This document shows positions 53,301 to 64,000 of a stretch of DNA of 64,000 nt, piece by piece; the first letter of the stretch is position 1, and the number at the start of each line of letters is the position of its first letter. The stretch is from Pisaster brevispinus (Eukaryota > Echinodermata > Asteroidea > Forcipulatida > Asteriidae), in the NCBI GenBank assembly GCA_023634235.1, contig JAMKCF010000012.1:18733884-18797883 (forward strand). Reading direction: 5' to 3'. A model generated the notes under the pieces. The model was not told the DNA's origin and made no database searches. It saw only the letters and a program-made list of their open reading frames with translations. The translations under genes were made by a program, and so were the position numbers.

Positions 53301-56300
53301 GTGAAATGAATACAGTTCAAGCCTGCATTTCATTTATTATTTGTTCGGTAATGTGCAGCAAGGATGGGAAGTGTTGTGTTTGATAGCTGTTTGCTGGACT
53401 ATATTATCGGCCTTTTTATACGTGCTAATGAATGACCTATGGATGTAATATGGATGGAAACATGCTATTAGGATGTATCATAAATCTGACACAAGTGCCA
53501 TTAAGATGTTTGCTAATGCTTTCTGTCTCCTGATTGTTGTCAATGTGTTTCAAGTGAACTACCACGTTATGGATGCAAACATGAAAATAAGCAGAGTTAT
53601 AGGGAGAAAAATACTGTACAATCGAAATATAATCTATGGTATAAAAAGAAACACCAGCATTCGTACTGAAAATCTGGAAAAGAGAAAGGTTGAATTTAAA
53701 ATTGAAATATAACATTGCATTAAACTGTTTATTTTAAACGTTAGTAATAACTTTGAAAACAAGACGAAGATTGATGTAGATAATCAATGAACTTGTAATG
53801 ACTGAAAGCAATTTTTAAAGGTTTTAAAACAAAACAAAAACCCCAAATGTATCAGACTAATTAATAGCTTTACTAAGAATGGAAAAACAACGCTGAAAAT
53901 TAACGAGTTTTGAATCCGTGAAAGCCAGTGATGACAAAGCGTGAACGAAAATGCCATAACATTGGACAAAGTACCAAAGCATGTAGACGAATTTGTAAAA
54001 GAAGTTGTTAAAGGTGTATGTTGGATTCAGACAAAGGGGTAAAGGGGATGGCAAGCAGCAGTGGGGTATGAGCAGGAATGGAATAATGCTAATATGCGTT
54101 CCGGACAACAGGACAAGAAAGTGGGAGATAAAGCGATTGGCAATTGGAATGGTAAAATCTGTGTTATGATATAGGGGCTTACCGCCTTCAGATGTAGTGG
54201 TGTTGGCATCTTTATCTAAATGGGCGAACCGACATAATAGTACACATTACTTTAATACTCTCCATGAAAAGTGCTGTTTTGAAAGTAAACAAACTCAAGT
54301 AAGCATAAAAAAATTATTTTTGTAAAAGTTTATCGGAAATTGAAGTTTTTAAAGCGATCCGCGTTTTTTGCCATGTTCAATTTCCTGTTTGAATCTCAAG
54401 AAGAGGAGAACCATTGAAGCAATTTTCTTCTGAATGTTTTGAAATTAGCTTAAGTCTTAAAATGACACAAAGTAAAACACGGAATAAGATGGACAAAACA
54501 TCGAAAAGATCAAGAAGACCACATTTAGGTCACGCGTGAAGTGAACGTCATCGAATAAGGGATCTCGCAAGACACATACATATACTGTACCACACTCGGG
54601 ATCTTCTTAGTTGAGACGTGCAGTAACTACGGGGCAAAGGAAGTAAACTGAGCAGCTATTGCATTTTCCCTCAACAAAAAGAGCAACTATTTATAGTGCA
54701 ATGTTTTCAGGCACGTGCAGAGTGCAGACAAACTAGGGGTATCTTAAGCGCCACGAAGAGTCCATTAGGAACAAAATACAGTCTGGCCATTTCACTTACT
54801 TTGCACATTCAGAAGCCTTATAAATATGTACATAAATTATGCAAATTTGAGGCAGTTCCTGCGAAACACCATATTCGATCCCGCTCTTCATTGGTTGTAG
54901 ATGAATCATTTGAATGTCAACCTCTCTTAGCTAAAACCAGGACCGCTGTTTGGTATCAAGGTCCAATTTAAGTATAATGTTGAGTGTAAAACAGCTCGCT
55001 CCTGATAGTCAATCGCTGCAGTGACGTCATTGCAAAAAAATTACTGAGAACCTAAAGTTGAAGTACCATACAACATGGCGCTCATAGCAATGTAATAAAT
55101 GATTATTAAATGATTATTGCAAATAATTGTTTGTAATAGCATGGTGGGATAACGAGAAGGCCTTGCAGTTATAGATGGAAGGCAGACACCTGGTATATAG
55201 AACTCGTAATGTTAAAAGAAATGGGGTAATGTGTCTACTTATGGATGACCATGCATACCTAGACATTGCTACTTTCCATGTTTTTGCATGCGAAATATAC
55301 TTCAATTTGTTCCCTTAAAGATATGTCCATGACGAATGAATGTCTTCGTGGGGATAACAAGATACTTGCAAGAATTGTTCATCTTACCAGCACCGACGAC
55401 AATAACTTCTGTTGCATCATGCTGCCATAAACCAAACTTGAGTGTACACGTTTGCTTATCAAAGGGAAACGTGGTGATGTCAATTTTACAATAGGTGGTG
55501 AAGATTTGGGGGCAACCCCACATGACGGACCCATCGTATTTGATGACAGCTATCTGCCCCTTCAGAAAGTTGGCGTATTTGTCGGCACTGCCAAAAAAAA
55601 ATCAAGAAAAAAATGAAAATGCAATTGTTAATAATATTTCATAACTATTTTACTATGTCTTGATCTTGGAATTGATCAGTTATAATAAATTGAAAAAAAA
55701 AAAGACTCATGATTGTCAAATGCTTGCCTTCAGATTACTTTATGGTAATTGAAGAGACACTCACTGATTGACTAGCAAAGCGAAAAGCAAGATTTTAAAG
55801 CTTCTTTTTTTTGCAGCCGGCCCCCAATTGCCGCCCTTAACAAGCTCTCAGCTGCCTCTCAAGACTTAAGAAACCTACGCTAGTCGATGATTTCATCGAC
55901 AGCATCTCATATCAGTTTCAATATTAACTTGGCGTATGAGTGTACTTGTCCATGTACTGGGAGCAATTATCATAATCCGAGTGGCAATCAAATCCGTTGG
56001 TTTCACCTGCAGACATGGATTGAAAACGTTAACTACAGGTGCTAGTTGAACAATGATATTCCTATAATAACACGCTTCATATCCGAGAAAGATATATTCG
56101 GCTAGACGCAGAAACGTTTGAAAGAGCCGCACTGATTATTTATAACTGTTCCTCACTTATCTAACTTTCTGTATTTCAACGTTAATTTGACGATGCCCTC
56201 GTAAGGTCACAGCATGACTAAACCCATATACAAACAAGTCATTAATGAAGTAATTCAAGCAAAACTTGTCTACCAATAGTGTCAAGTAATGCGGTAGATC

Positions 56301-59300
56301 ATAACAATTCCATGTTTTGAAGGCGTCTAAAATCCCCAGAGCCAACGAATCGGAATTCAAGCTACTAATAGTCGCATGACAGACATCCAGACACTAATGG
56401 TACAAAACACTCCCCGCCGGAACCTGACAGCCTTTCCAACAATCATCGTGACGTGAGACTCTACGTCACAGGAACCAGCCTATATAGGTCAACAATGCCT
56501 CGCTTTGAATTAGAGACCGCTCTTTACAAGTTCGTTCATGCAAACGAAATGAGATACTTCCTGACTGCTAAAAGAGCAAGTCATTGGAAAAGAACAAATC
56601 CTCCCCAAATACATGACTGTTATAAGAAAATCTTGTATTGATTAAACATCAGATGTTGATATCTGTCCAGGTGTGTGTCCTTAATGAAATTCTTATCTCT
56701 GATTCAACTTGCCATGGTGATTGATAACAGTAACTGTGCTCATTAGCTGAGGTGATGCTGTCTAAAAAAAGTTACCATTGTAAATTGCTAAATATTATAA
56801 CACTAATTGCTAAAGGATTTAACACCAACGCGAAATGTACAATTATAAACATTAACATTACTGCTTCAAGTCCGGTGCATGACATAAAGAGCGGTACATA
56901 CAGTCCAATGCAATTATTGGAAAAACATGAACAAACGTATGATTTGATGACTAGACATGAGTACATTAATATTTAGGGATATTGTTTTCGCCTTAAAAAA
57001 AAATGTAAGATGTTATGTTTACAAAACTATTTATACCGATGATGTGCTACACTACAATAATGTTGGTCAAACAATGTTCATTCATTGTCACATACACTTA
57101 CTATCGACAACCTGGTTTCCGCCGAACGTTATTGTGACATTAATCTATGAATTATGCAGTCTTGAAAAGCAGTAATTGCATTCTGGCTACTGTTGACAAT
57201 TGATGCAATGTAATTGTACCTCTGTGGCAATCAACGACGATATAGGTACCCAATTAAGCAGAAAATTCTCTAAAGAAATCTGACGTCAACCTCATTATGA
57301 AGATTCCGGTATGGAAGTGTTTTGCTCATTGGAATTTGAAGGGAAGCAAGTGGATCAACTAACATACCTAATTAGAATTTGAATAAATTAGCTTGTTGGC
57401 TCATGACCAATGCTATAATTTCTCTTAATCAATTTGTTATCACGGTCATTGAGAATTAAGTACCTTCAAGTTAACTTTTCATATTTAAACTGTCACTTTT
57501 ATCACAATCAATACAAAATATCGTTGAAGTTTGGGTCTTTCTCTTTTTCATTTTGGTTATAATAAATTATGAGCGGAGCATCTGTTCGTGGAATGTAAGA
57601 GGAGAACATATGCGTGCCTAATAAATGCATTTGTACTTTTGAAGGGTTTGCAGAGAAACTTTAAACTAGTCTAGATATGCATTTGACCGTTAAATGGTTG
57701 TAATATTACATTCCTTTTAAAACTGATAGCACGTCGATAGCACGCAACTTGTTAGTATTATAGCAGTTTGTCCCCATCGCAACTGATTGATCAGAAATGT
57801 TTTATAGACATTATATTTCAGCAGATAAATTTTTGTGATATATTGCTCTAGTTCTTAAATCGTTCCCGTAAGGGCTAAATAACAATGCCCGTAGCTGAGT
57901 TATGTTTTAATCTTCGCTACCTTTACCTGAGGACAAAACAATGAATCCAATTTTCTGACAGTGGTAAGAGATGTTATTTTCTCCACAGGCGGTAAATACC
58001 AGTAAGACACTTCCTGAAACCAGGCTAACTACAAAACGAAATAATCAAACATCGATTGGCTTGTTTGTTAATAATTTCTCTTTGGACACCTACAGGAAAG
58101 ATTGTTTTTACAAGATGTGTACCAGATCAAAACACAAAGCAAACTGATACTATAAAAAGAAAAGTTAGTAGAAAATTGAAGGCAGTGCGTGTTGCTTATT
58201 AATACCTTTCTGTAGCATGTCTGTAATGGTTCTTGTGGAGCAAAATATTCAACAAAGTTTCAGATAAATCCTTAAATCAGTTATCAATTATTCATGTGAG
58301 TACAAACAAAGTTATTAGGATCCTAAGTACTAACCACATGCAGTTCTGAAGTAGTTCTTACTAGACCTACTATATCAAAAGAATGTTAAGCTAATTGGGC
58401 ACCATAACAGCATATCCACTTAGATTGGAGATAGGGCACATCCGTGGGAAAACATCCACATGCAAATTAACTTCCGAAACTTCTGACGGCAGTTACTTAA
58501 GTTGGTTATAAAAACAAAAATCGCTTCAAAGTCATTACGATTATTGTATAGTCGGCGGCGTTATCTCTGACTGCCGGTTTTCACCTTCATAACAAAAACA
58601 ACAGTTAACTGATAAAACGTATGAGGGCATTGACTCGCACAGGATTAGAATTAGTAGTTTACACTTTACATCAACATCAAGTTGTCACGCCAGTGTGTCT
58701 TAGATAAAGGTTGACGCAACTGACAAGATACTTGTATATAAGTAAAGATCAAACGCATGCTAATATTTTACTTACGTATCGAGTCTTGGTTTTTGGTAAA
58801 GGGTGAAACTCTTACAGAAGGAAACTTGTAAGAAAGGCACTTGAAGTTTATTTTACTCGAGTGAACAAATTTAATGGCAAGATGACAAGCTAACAAGCAA
58901 TTACAATTCAACTTGTGCAAAGTGCCAAACTCGTCATGTCAAACGAGAACAGCACAGTCCTATATATTTCATAAAATTGTTTGCAGCGTTTTACGTCTTT
59001 TGAATTTGGGTCAGTATGTGTTATGCGTCAATTGTTATTACTTGCAATATTTGTTTGTGTGGTGTCACTAAAGCTACATTTTGATAAAATACCGTATAAG
59101 CTTAAATTTTCTAAGATATAATGAGAATTTAAATAAAACCATATAGCCGCATGCTGATGACGTAAAAGTTGTCATATCTGAAAGAAGAACACGCGTTCTT
59201 GTTTTACTGAAACATAACGCTTGTACTATGAGCTGAGTTCTCCAGAGGAATGTTGTTTCGAAAACTGTATTGCCATTTGCAGTGAAGTTTGTTTGCCTAT

Positions 59301-62037
59301 ATATTCTTAAAAACTTGTATCCTTCTACTATTCCATTATATTCCAAACGTGACCCAACATCCGATGATCAGATATTGACAAGCACGAAGCAATTTACAGC
59401 CTTCGGACTTTAAGTATGTCCCACCGAAGTGTTAACTTCATGAGCTCTGTTCATTGAAGTGTCACTGCCATGACAACAACCTCATGGGAAAACAACAACT
59501 TTATGAAGAAAGTAAGGGAACTACAGAAATACTATTCCTGAACTACAATAATGATATACATTCTTTCAAAAGTACGTCAAAAGCAACAAAACTGAATATA
59601 GTTTACGTTCAGAAATACAATAAGAAAATAAAAAGCGTTATACTTGTTATAAAGTGTGATGTCAGGCATCCATATGTTCTCAGAGGGAACTTTGATGTTT
59701 TTAAGGTTGTTATAATCCTTAGGGTCCCACGTAAGATACTCATCTTGCCAAAGCTGCAAAAACAAAAGAGCAATTTAATAATGACAAACATATGGAATAC
59801 GAATAACGAAACATCGATTAAATGAGTGTTCAACATATGTATACAATGAAGTAAATTTAAATAGAAAATACAGAAGGACTCTATAGGGTTGGTGTGTTAT
59901 TGTGGTTTAAGATGTAGGCCTAATTGTTCTTTCTGCCATTTTGTTCACAATGTAACAATAATAATAATTATAGCAACAATAACAATTTGTACAGCACTGT
60001 TGAGTATAGGAAGAAATACTTTGACTTCTGACTACATACACTTTAAAACACAATTCGTGAAATGTTTTACAATTCCTTTAAGCCAAGTGCAGCAAGCAGT
60101 AAAACAATTGACATGTGGGTTCGTACTCACGATCTAATTTAGAACACTAACGTGTACTTCAAAATACCTCGCCATTTTTTTCGGTTCCAAGAAAAGTGCA
60201 AAAGTTCATCGAGCCACTGTCATTCTGACTTGGCGCAGCGAATGTAGATAATGGTTTAGCCAACTGTGGGCTTCATGAAATGTACAAGAATACCAGACTG
60301 TAAGATATTAGTTATAAACATGCTTCATTGAAGGGCACCTAACATCAAACTTTAGGAGAAAATATTTAATATTGTGTAACTTTAAGTGATAATTGACTAC
60401 TAAATGATACCAAACACCATAACACTTCATTATCTGTAACCCTATGGGAATTTTCATCGAACTAGGTCCTTTTTAGGAAAATGATTATCGTGTAATGCAA
60501 ACATTTTCATTATCAACTTTTTTTCCAAAGAGAAATATTTCCCGTGGTGACTTGAATGTGTACAAACTCTCTTTGAAGGATTCCTAATCATAGTCATCTA
60601 ATTGTTTTGAAATTTACTTGTAACCAACACCGTAATTTTGTTTATTTAACCGCTGTTAGAAATCAAACCCTAAATTCCTAAGATTAAGCATTGTTCACTA
60701 ATGTGTGAAATGCGGATTTCTGAAATTTTATCACTAACGTAATTTCCAGCAGTTGAAGTATAATATGTTATTGAAAAGCAGTTCAGTACGCCCATGCTTG
60801 TCTCTCGCTCCACTTATCACGCGTGTGCTCAACGAGTCTTTGAAAAGAGCGCCAAAGGCTAAACGACCGGTGTATAATGCTTTGAAACTTGGTAATAAGT
60901 GCCATAGGTATTCCGCAGACAATGTTGAAACAGCTGCATGATTATAAAGAGGACGATTCACTAGACGGCTGTTATCTGTTGGATTTGTTGCTAGCTTGTA
61001 CCATGGAGCTTGTACCCCCCCTCTCTCTCGATAACTGAAGTATGAACTTGAGCTCGCTAGATGGCTGTTATCTGTTCGATGTGTTGCTAGCTTGTGTCTT
61101 TGCTCGATAGCTACAGTCTCAACTTGTTACTTTATATCCAAACAGGTGAAATCAATATGTTTTTTTCTATAACAGTAGAGAGAGATTGCTTTTGACTGTT
61201 TAAGCAACGGACAAAAATTACTCGGGTGGGAGACAAAAAAGAAGGGGAGCGTATATTTTTAGAAGCAATTACAATTGAAAGCGAGCTAAGGTTTCAAGAC
61301 AATTTTTCAAATGTTGTGCAATCGTTTTCGCTAAAGCAACTTTGGGATATGACGAATTTTTAAAAATAAATATTGAGCGAATACTATCTGTCGTCGGGTT
61401 CTTTAAACCCTTTGAGCAAAATGCTCCTGCGCAACAATTATCAGTACATAACTTAATGATTACCGAACTCCTTCAATCTGGTTAAATCTTGCCCATTTTC
61501 ATCCTGAATTGAAGACTGGGGGGGGGGCAGGTGTTGCCCCACTAGGCCCACTCTTTTCCCCGCCAAAACTAAAAAGGATAAGGTAGAAACCTTTCAGCAA
61601 GAGGGATAATGGCGTTGAATCTTGGCGCGCGAATTGCTGGTATGATTAGCCTGTTATCTCCAAATTATTATCCCATGGAGTTATACCTGAACCAAATCTG
61701 ATGGATTGATGAAGTATGCCCTTTCTACCCATCTGGTCATATTTCAGGCCAGAGTTGCTTTCTGAATAATTTTAAAATGACAAACTAAAATGTTTTTCTT
61801 AACTGAGTTAAATTTTCCTGGAAGAAATATCCGAGTCCATACTGCTGTAACCTAAGATTAATTCAAAATGTTTTGTTTAATACGGTTATATGTGATGTAG
61901 ATCATGTTGCAGTCGGAGTAATTTTAGATAAACATATTTTTGATTGCATTGATTTGTAGTTACCAGAAAATTTAAAATCACATTAAACTTACCAAAGTCA
62001 GCCAGGTATTTGTCTTCAACGTTTGTTTCCGCTCATC
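46768..62037 (-). CDS. Gene B: nicotinic receptor-like non-alpha subunit, 5' end outside
   Basis: Joined minus-strand exons 62037-61993, 59753-59644, 55587-55388, 49583-49462, 47685-47478 and 47336-46768 give 417 codons and a stop in one unbroken frame. They correspond to exons 3 to the end of the family; signal peptide and exon 2 should lie beyond 64000. Present are the loop D tryptophan, loop A WMPD, a 13-residue Cys-loop, the loop B tryptophan, M1, canonical M2 with Glu at -1' and 20', M3, a cytoplasmic loop and M4. Loop C ([12 protein letters not shown]) has no Cys-Cys pair, so this too is a non-alpha subunit. It faces gene A tail to tail, 6.9 kb away; the two are diverged paralogues. Confidence 0.92.
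47478..47685 (-). CDS. Gene B exon: M1 and M2
   Basis: The acceptor TTCTTTTAG precedes 47685; the donor ATAG|GTGAGA follows 47478. It encodes [18 protein letters not shown] (start of M1), then [20 protein letters not shown] (M2) and VAETMPP. M2 is canonical for cation channels: Glu -1', Ser 2', Val 7', Leu 9', Glu 20'. A second AG lies 12 bases inside, before AGGCGC; using the outer AG restores the exact family spacing to loop C. Confidence 0.93.
47686..49461 (-). other. Gene B intron between loop C and M1 exons
   Basis: 1.8 kb. Gene A has no intron at this position. No repeat or coding feature was recognised inside. Confidence 0.75.
49462..49583 (-). CDS. Gene B exon: loop C
   Basis: 122 nt between acceptor TTTGTCAG and donor GAG|GTGGGT. 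With one base from the previous exon it encodes [18 protein letters not shown] and a loop C of [16 protein letters not shown]. The two loop C tyrosines are kept, but the alpha-type cysteine pair is replaced by Pro-Asp. A sequon NYT lies within the loop. Confidence 0.93.
50981..51001. repeat. Poly-A run
   Basis: 21 consecutive A. It may be the tail of a retroposed sequence, but nothing recognisable lies upstream and no target-site duplication was identified. Confidence 0.85.
51110..51221. repeat. Hairpin element (MITE-like)
   Basis: Arms 51110-51143 and 51188-51221 are inverted complements with about five mismatches; both ends carry GTTTGTAAGTGGTTTTGATT. The loop of about 44 bases is AT-rich. 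No clear target-site duplication was seen. Confidence 0.65.
55388..55587 (-). CDS. Gene B exon: Cys-loop and loop B
   Basis: The acceptor TTTGGCAG precedes 55587; the donor GCTG|GTAAGA follows 55388. The split Asn is followed by [20 protein letters not shown], the family's NAD element. The Cys-loop is [16 protein letters not shown] with 13 residues between the cysteines; KFGLWQHD holds the loop B tryptophan. The length of 200 nt compares with 203 in gene A. Confidence 0.95.
55588..59643 (-). other. Gene B intron between loop A and Cys-loop exons
   Basis: 4.1 kb of AT-rich sequence with no recognised repeat family, RNA gene or coding segment. Confidence 0.7.
59644..59753 (-). CDS. Gene B exon: loops D and A (110 nt)
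   Basis: It has the canonical 110-nt length. It encodes [16 protein letters not shown], then [15 protein letters not shown]. The loop D tryptophan and loop A WMPDxxLYN are intact. The acceptor is TTTTGCAG; the donor is AACAA|GTATAA, a weak but workable site, ending in phase 2 like its counterpart in gene A. Confidence 0.94.
59754..61992 (-). other. Gene B intron between the 45-nt and 110-nt exons
   Basis: 2.2 kb. It contains a tandem duplication (60961-61127) and one TAGGCCTA palindrome (59915-59922). A run of G lies near 61519. Nothing else was recognised. Confidence 0.7.
60961..61127. repeat. Tandem duplication, period 96
   Basis: CTAGACGGCTGTTATCTGTT at 60961 recurs as CTAGATGGCTGTTATCTGTT at 61057, followed in both by a GTTGCTAGCTTGT block and a TCGATA block. 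About one and three quarter copies are present, diverged by point changes. Confidence 0.8.
61993..62037 (-). CDS. Gene B exon 3: 45-nt exon
   Basis: Fifteen codons, [15 protein letters not shown], between acceptor TTTTTCAG and donor TTG|GTAAGT. It has the same length and phase as gene A exon 3, and matches the family pattern DExxQxxxTxxWLxx. It is the most upstream exon of gene B found in the window. Confidence 0.94.
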
Positions 62038-64000
62038 CTGAAAAACAAAATCACAAATGATTAATAATGGAAACAGCTGAGTTAATTCCCCCGACGTATC
62101 AGATGTCATTACTAATAGAGACATGCGTCAGCTCGACATAGGATACATTTATTTACTTTGTTTCGATTCTGTTCCCAAGTTACACTCTTCAATTATGAAT
62201 GAGGTTATTAGACCCACGTACTATACGGTACTTCTTAATGAATTCACCATTTGGGACAATTCCACGGGGAATACACGGGTTGACCTTTTATACGTGATAT
62301 AAATAAACAGTGTCGAACATAATAGTATAACATTCAACTGGGATAAAATGTATGTGGGTGGGGGACGATTTGCTTGGTGTAAGGTTTCCTTGTCCATCCA
62401 ACACCAGACCTGGGAATACTTATAACTGACATACTCTTTAAGTTTGAAAAACATTTATTGCGCTGATCGGGAATTCTCGTTGTTTCCTCATCAGGGAACT
62501 TGTAATTTTCTTGAGTACTCTTATAAGATTTGAAATTTTCTTTTTAAATTTGTAAACGTGACATACGGTGGCCGTAAATGTTAAGTGTCCAATCTATTAT
62601 AAAATATTTTCGTCACCAAGGGAATAATTACATTTTCTTGCCTCCTACACTACGTCTTCTCAACTTTGAATGCAAGTAGACAATGCTATACAGAATTGTT
62701 GCTTAACGCTGTCGGAGATTCTGTGTACCTGTCTTTTGGTTTTGGGAATACTGATTTTCTTACAAATACGACGACCTTTAATTGGACAAGGGAAGACAAA
62801 GCCTGGTACATATTTAAGAGAGAGACAAAAAATCGCGTTAAGGCAGTGAGAACAGACAATCACATTCGACAACAGGGGCAACAGCATTGCGACTCCCAGG
62901 TACACACATCATCTGCTGAGAAACCAAAGGCAATGTTTTGTACATATATTTTTTTATAAAAATGAAATGGATGAGTTTTTAATGATGAAAAAGAAACTTC
63001 AGACCTGGCTATTAGAGGAAGCTGATTCCAGATTGGTACTATCTTCTGGGAATAGAAAGACTTTATGCGATTCTGTTTTAAAATGAGGAACAGATAACAT
63101 GAATGGATCAAAAGAGAGTCTCGTGGCAGAACTGCCCCGATACACAGTTACATCACTATCAATATTCATGTCGATTTGACCATTCGTACATTTTAAAAAT
63201 CACACGTTTCTCTTCTGAAAGACAGTGGTAAAATGTCAAGACGTTCGAAACGTGACTCGTAAAATAAAATTAGTAGCCCGTCTTTGATTACCTTCAACAA
63301 TCCTAATAATACGTTTAGAAGTTGGCTTCACACACTGAACTACAATATTCCAAGAATAAAGAGTTTTGTAAACTCTGTAGTGAGCATCATGACCAATTGT
63401 ACGTTTGATCAAACCCATCATCTTATTGGATTTACCAGTGATGTGATTAATATGAGAGTCCAAACAAAATCCGAGGAAATATCAACACATAAATCACGAA
63501 CTGAATCAGTCCTTTGAAGAGAATGATTATTCAAATTTCTATAATGACAATGGTTTGACACTTCTGAAAGTTGAATTTTAAGTTCCATTCTAAACTCCAC
63601 TAATACAGAGTATCAAGGTCGTTCTGAGTCTACAATCTGATAAGTCTTTGTTTTGGATGGATTTATAATCATCAGCAATAAAGCTACAATAACATTTTGG
63701 ACACATTGGCATGATGTTTATATACTAAAGAAAAAAAAAGTGCACCCAAAACAGAGCCCCGTGGGACACCCAAAACAACGGAGAGGAAGCCAATCAGAAC
63801 TACAACCTTCAATAACCACCCCTAGTTGACGATTACTTAAGTAATAATATTAAACCGCGCAAGTAGGTGAGAATGGGATCCAAAACCCCGAACTTATGAA
63901 AAGCACATTGTTTCGAGTCACTCCACCCCCATATTTTCCAGACATTTCGCACCTTTTACACTATTAACTATATCAATTAACGTAGCTCCAAAATTCAGGA
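62038..64000 (-). other. Gene B intron 2 (partial)
   Basis: From 62038 to the end of the window no exon 2 (LFxxYNKxVRP pattern) was found, so exons 1 and 2 should lie further out. The outer half is occupied by the LINE fragment described separately. Confidence 0.65.
62860..64000 (-). mobile_element. Broken non-LTR retrotransposon (reverse transcriptase part)
   Basis: On the minus strand, in order: GVPRGSVLG at 63770-63744 (family motif GVPQGSVLG); then, one frame off, IADDYKS with the ADD catalytic pair at 63676-63668; SVRDLCVDISSDFVW; SHINHITGKSNKMMGLIKRT; EGNQRRATNFIL; and FYSQKIVPIWNQLP near the C-terminus (62860-63111). Frame changes and a TAG between the first two motifs show it is inactive. 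The motif set belongs to the Jockey/CR1/Rex group of LINEs; the exact clade is not decided. It probably continues beyond 64000. Confidence 0.8.

Larger units (their letters stand above)
49584..55387 (-). other. Gene B intron between Cys-loop and loop C exons
   Basis: 5.8 kb. It contains a run of 21 A (50981-51001) and a hairpin element (51110-51221). No other feature was recognised; open frames are short and motif-free. Confidence 0.7.

Noticed and set aside
59150..59200. CTGATGA followed by GAAA, resembling a hammerhead ribozyme core
   Set aside because: The bases between the two motifs do not form a convincing stem II and stems I and III could not be drawn.
59454..59825. 123-codon plus-strand frame
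   Set aside because: It runs antisense across the 110-nt exon of gene B, whose coding frame is clear.

Overview
The window looks like animal nuclear DNA: AT-rich, low gene density, long introns with GT..AG junctions, decayed non-LTR and Penelope-like retroelements, hairpin (MITE-like) elements and long microsatellites. The style of the repeats, including repeated TAGGCCTA and AGAGGGCGC words, suggests an invertebrate deuterostome, perhaps an echinoderm. That placement is inference; no diagnostic species marker was seen.

Two genes were recognised. Both encode subunits of the nicotinic acetylcholine receptor (Cys-loop ligand-gated ion channel) family, and they lie tail to tail. Gene A (+ strand) has seven exons: 12405-12471 (signal peptide), 27006-27145, 30131-30175, 30727-30836, 38043-38245, 38751-39077 and 39309-39901. 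Together they make 1485 nt, an unbroken frame of 494 codons plus stop. A second signal-peptide exon at 441-489 ends in the same phase and could be an alternative first exon. Gene B (- strand) has six exons in the window: 62037-61993, 59753-59644, 55587-55388, 49583-49462, 47685-47478 and 47336-46768. They make 1254 nt, or 417 codons plus stop; its signal-peptide exon and exon 2 should lie beyond position 64000.

Both genes keep the family's 45-nt and 110-nt third and fourth exons, a 13-residue Cys-loop, the binding-site tryptophans and four membrane segments. Both lack the adjacent cysteine pair in loop C that marks alpha subunits, so both should be non-alpha subunits that need a partner. Gene B has a canonical cation-type M2 pore helix. 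Gene A has replaced the glutamate at -1', the small residue at 2' and the valine at 7'.

Layout: 1-12400 is the upstream region or intron with LINE and tRNA-like repeats; 12405-39901 is gene A, with its introns carrying a LINE 3' end, a compound microsatellite, hairpin elements and a Penelope-like fragment; 39902-46767 is intergenic with a CAC/CAG-rich low-complexity block; 46768-64000 is the 3' part of gene B, whose upstream-most intron holds a broken reverse transcriptase. Nothing prokaryotic, no CRISPR array, no rRNA and no intact tRNA gene was found.
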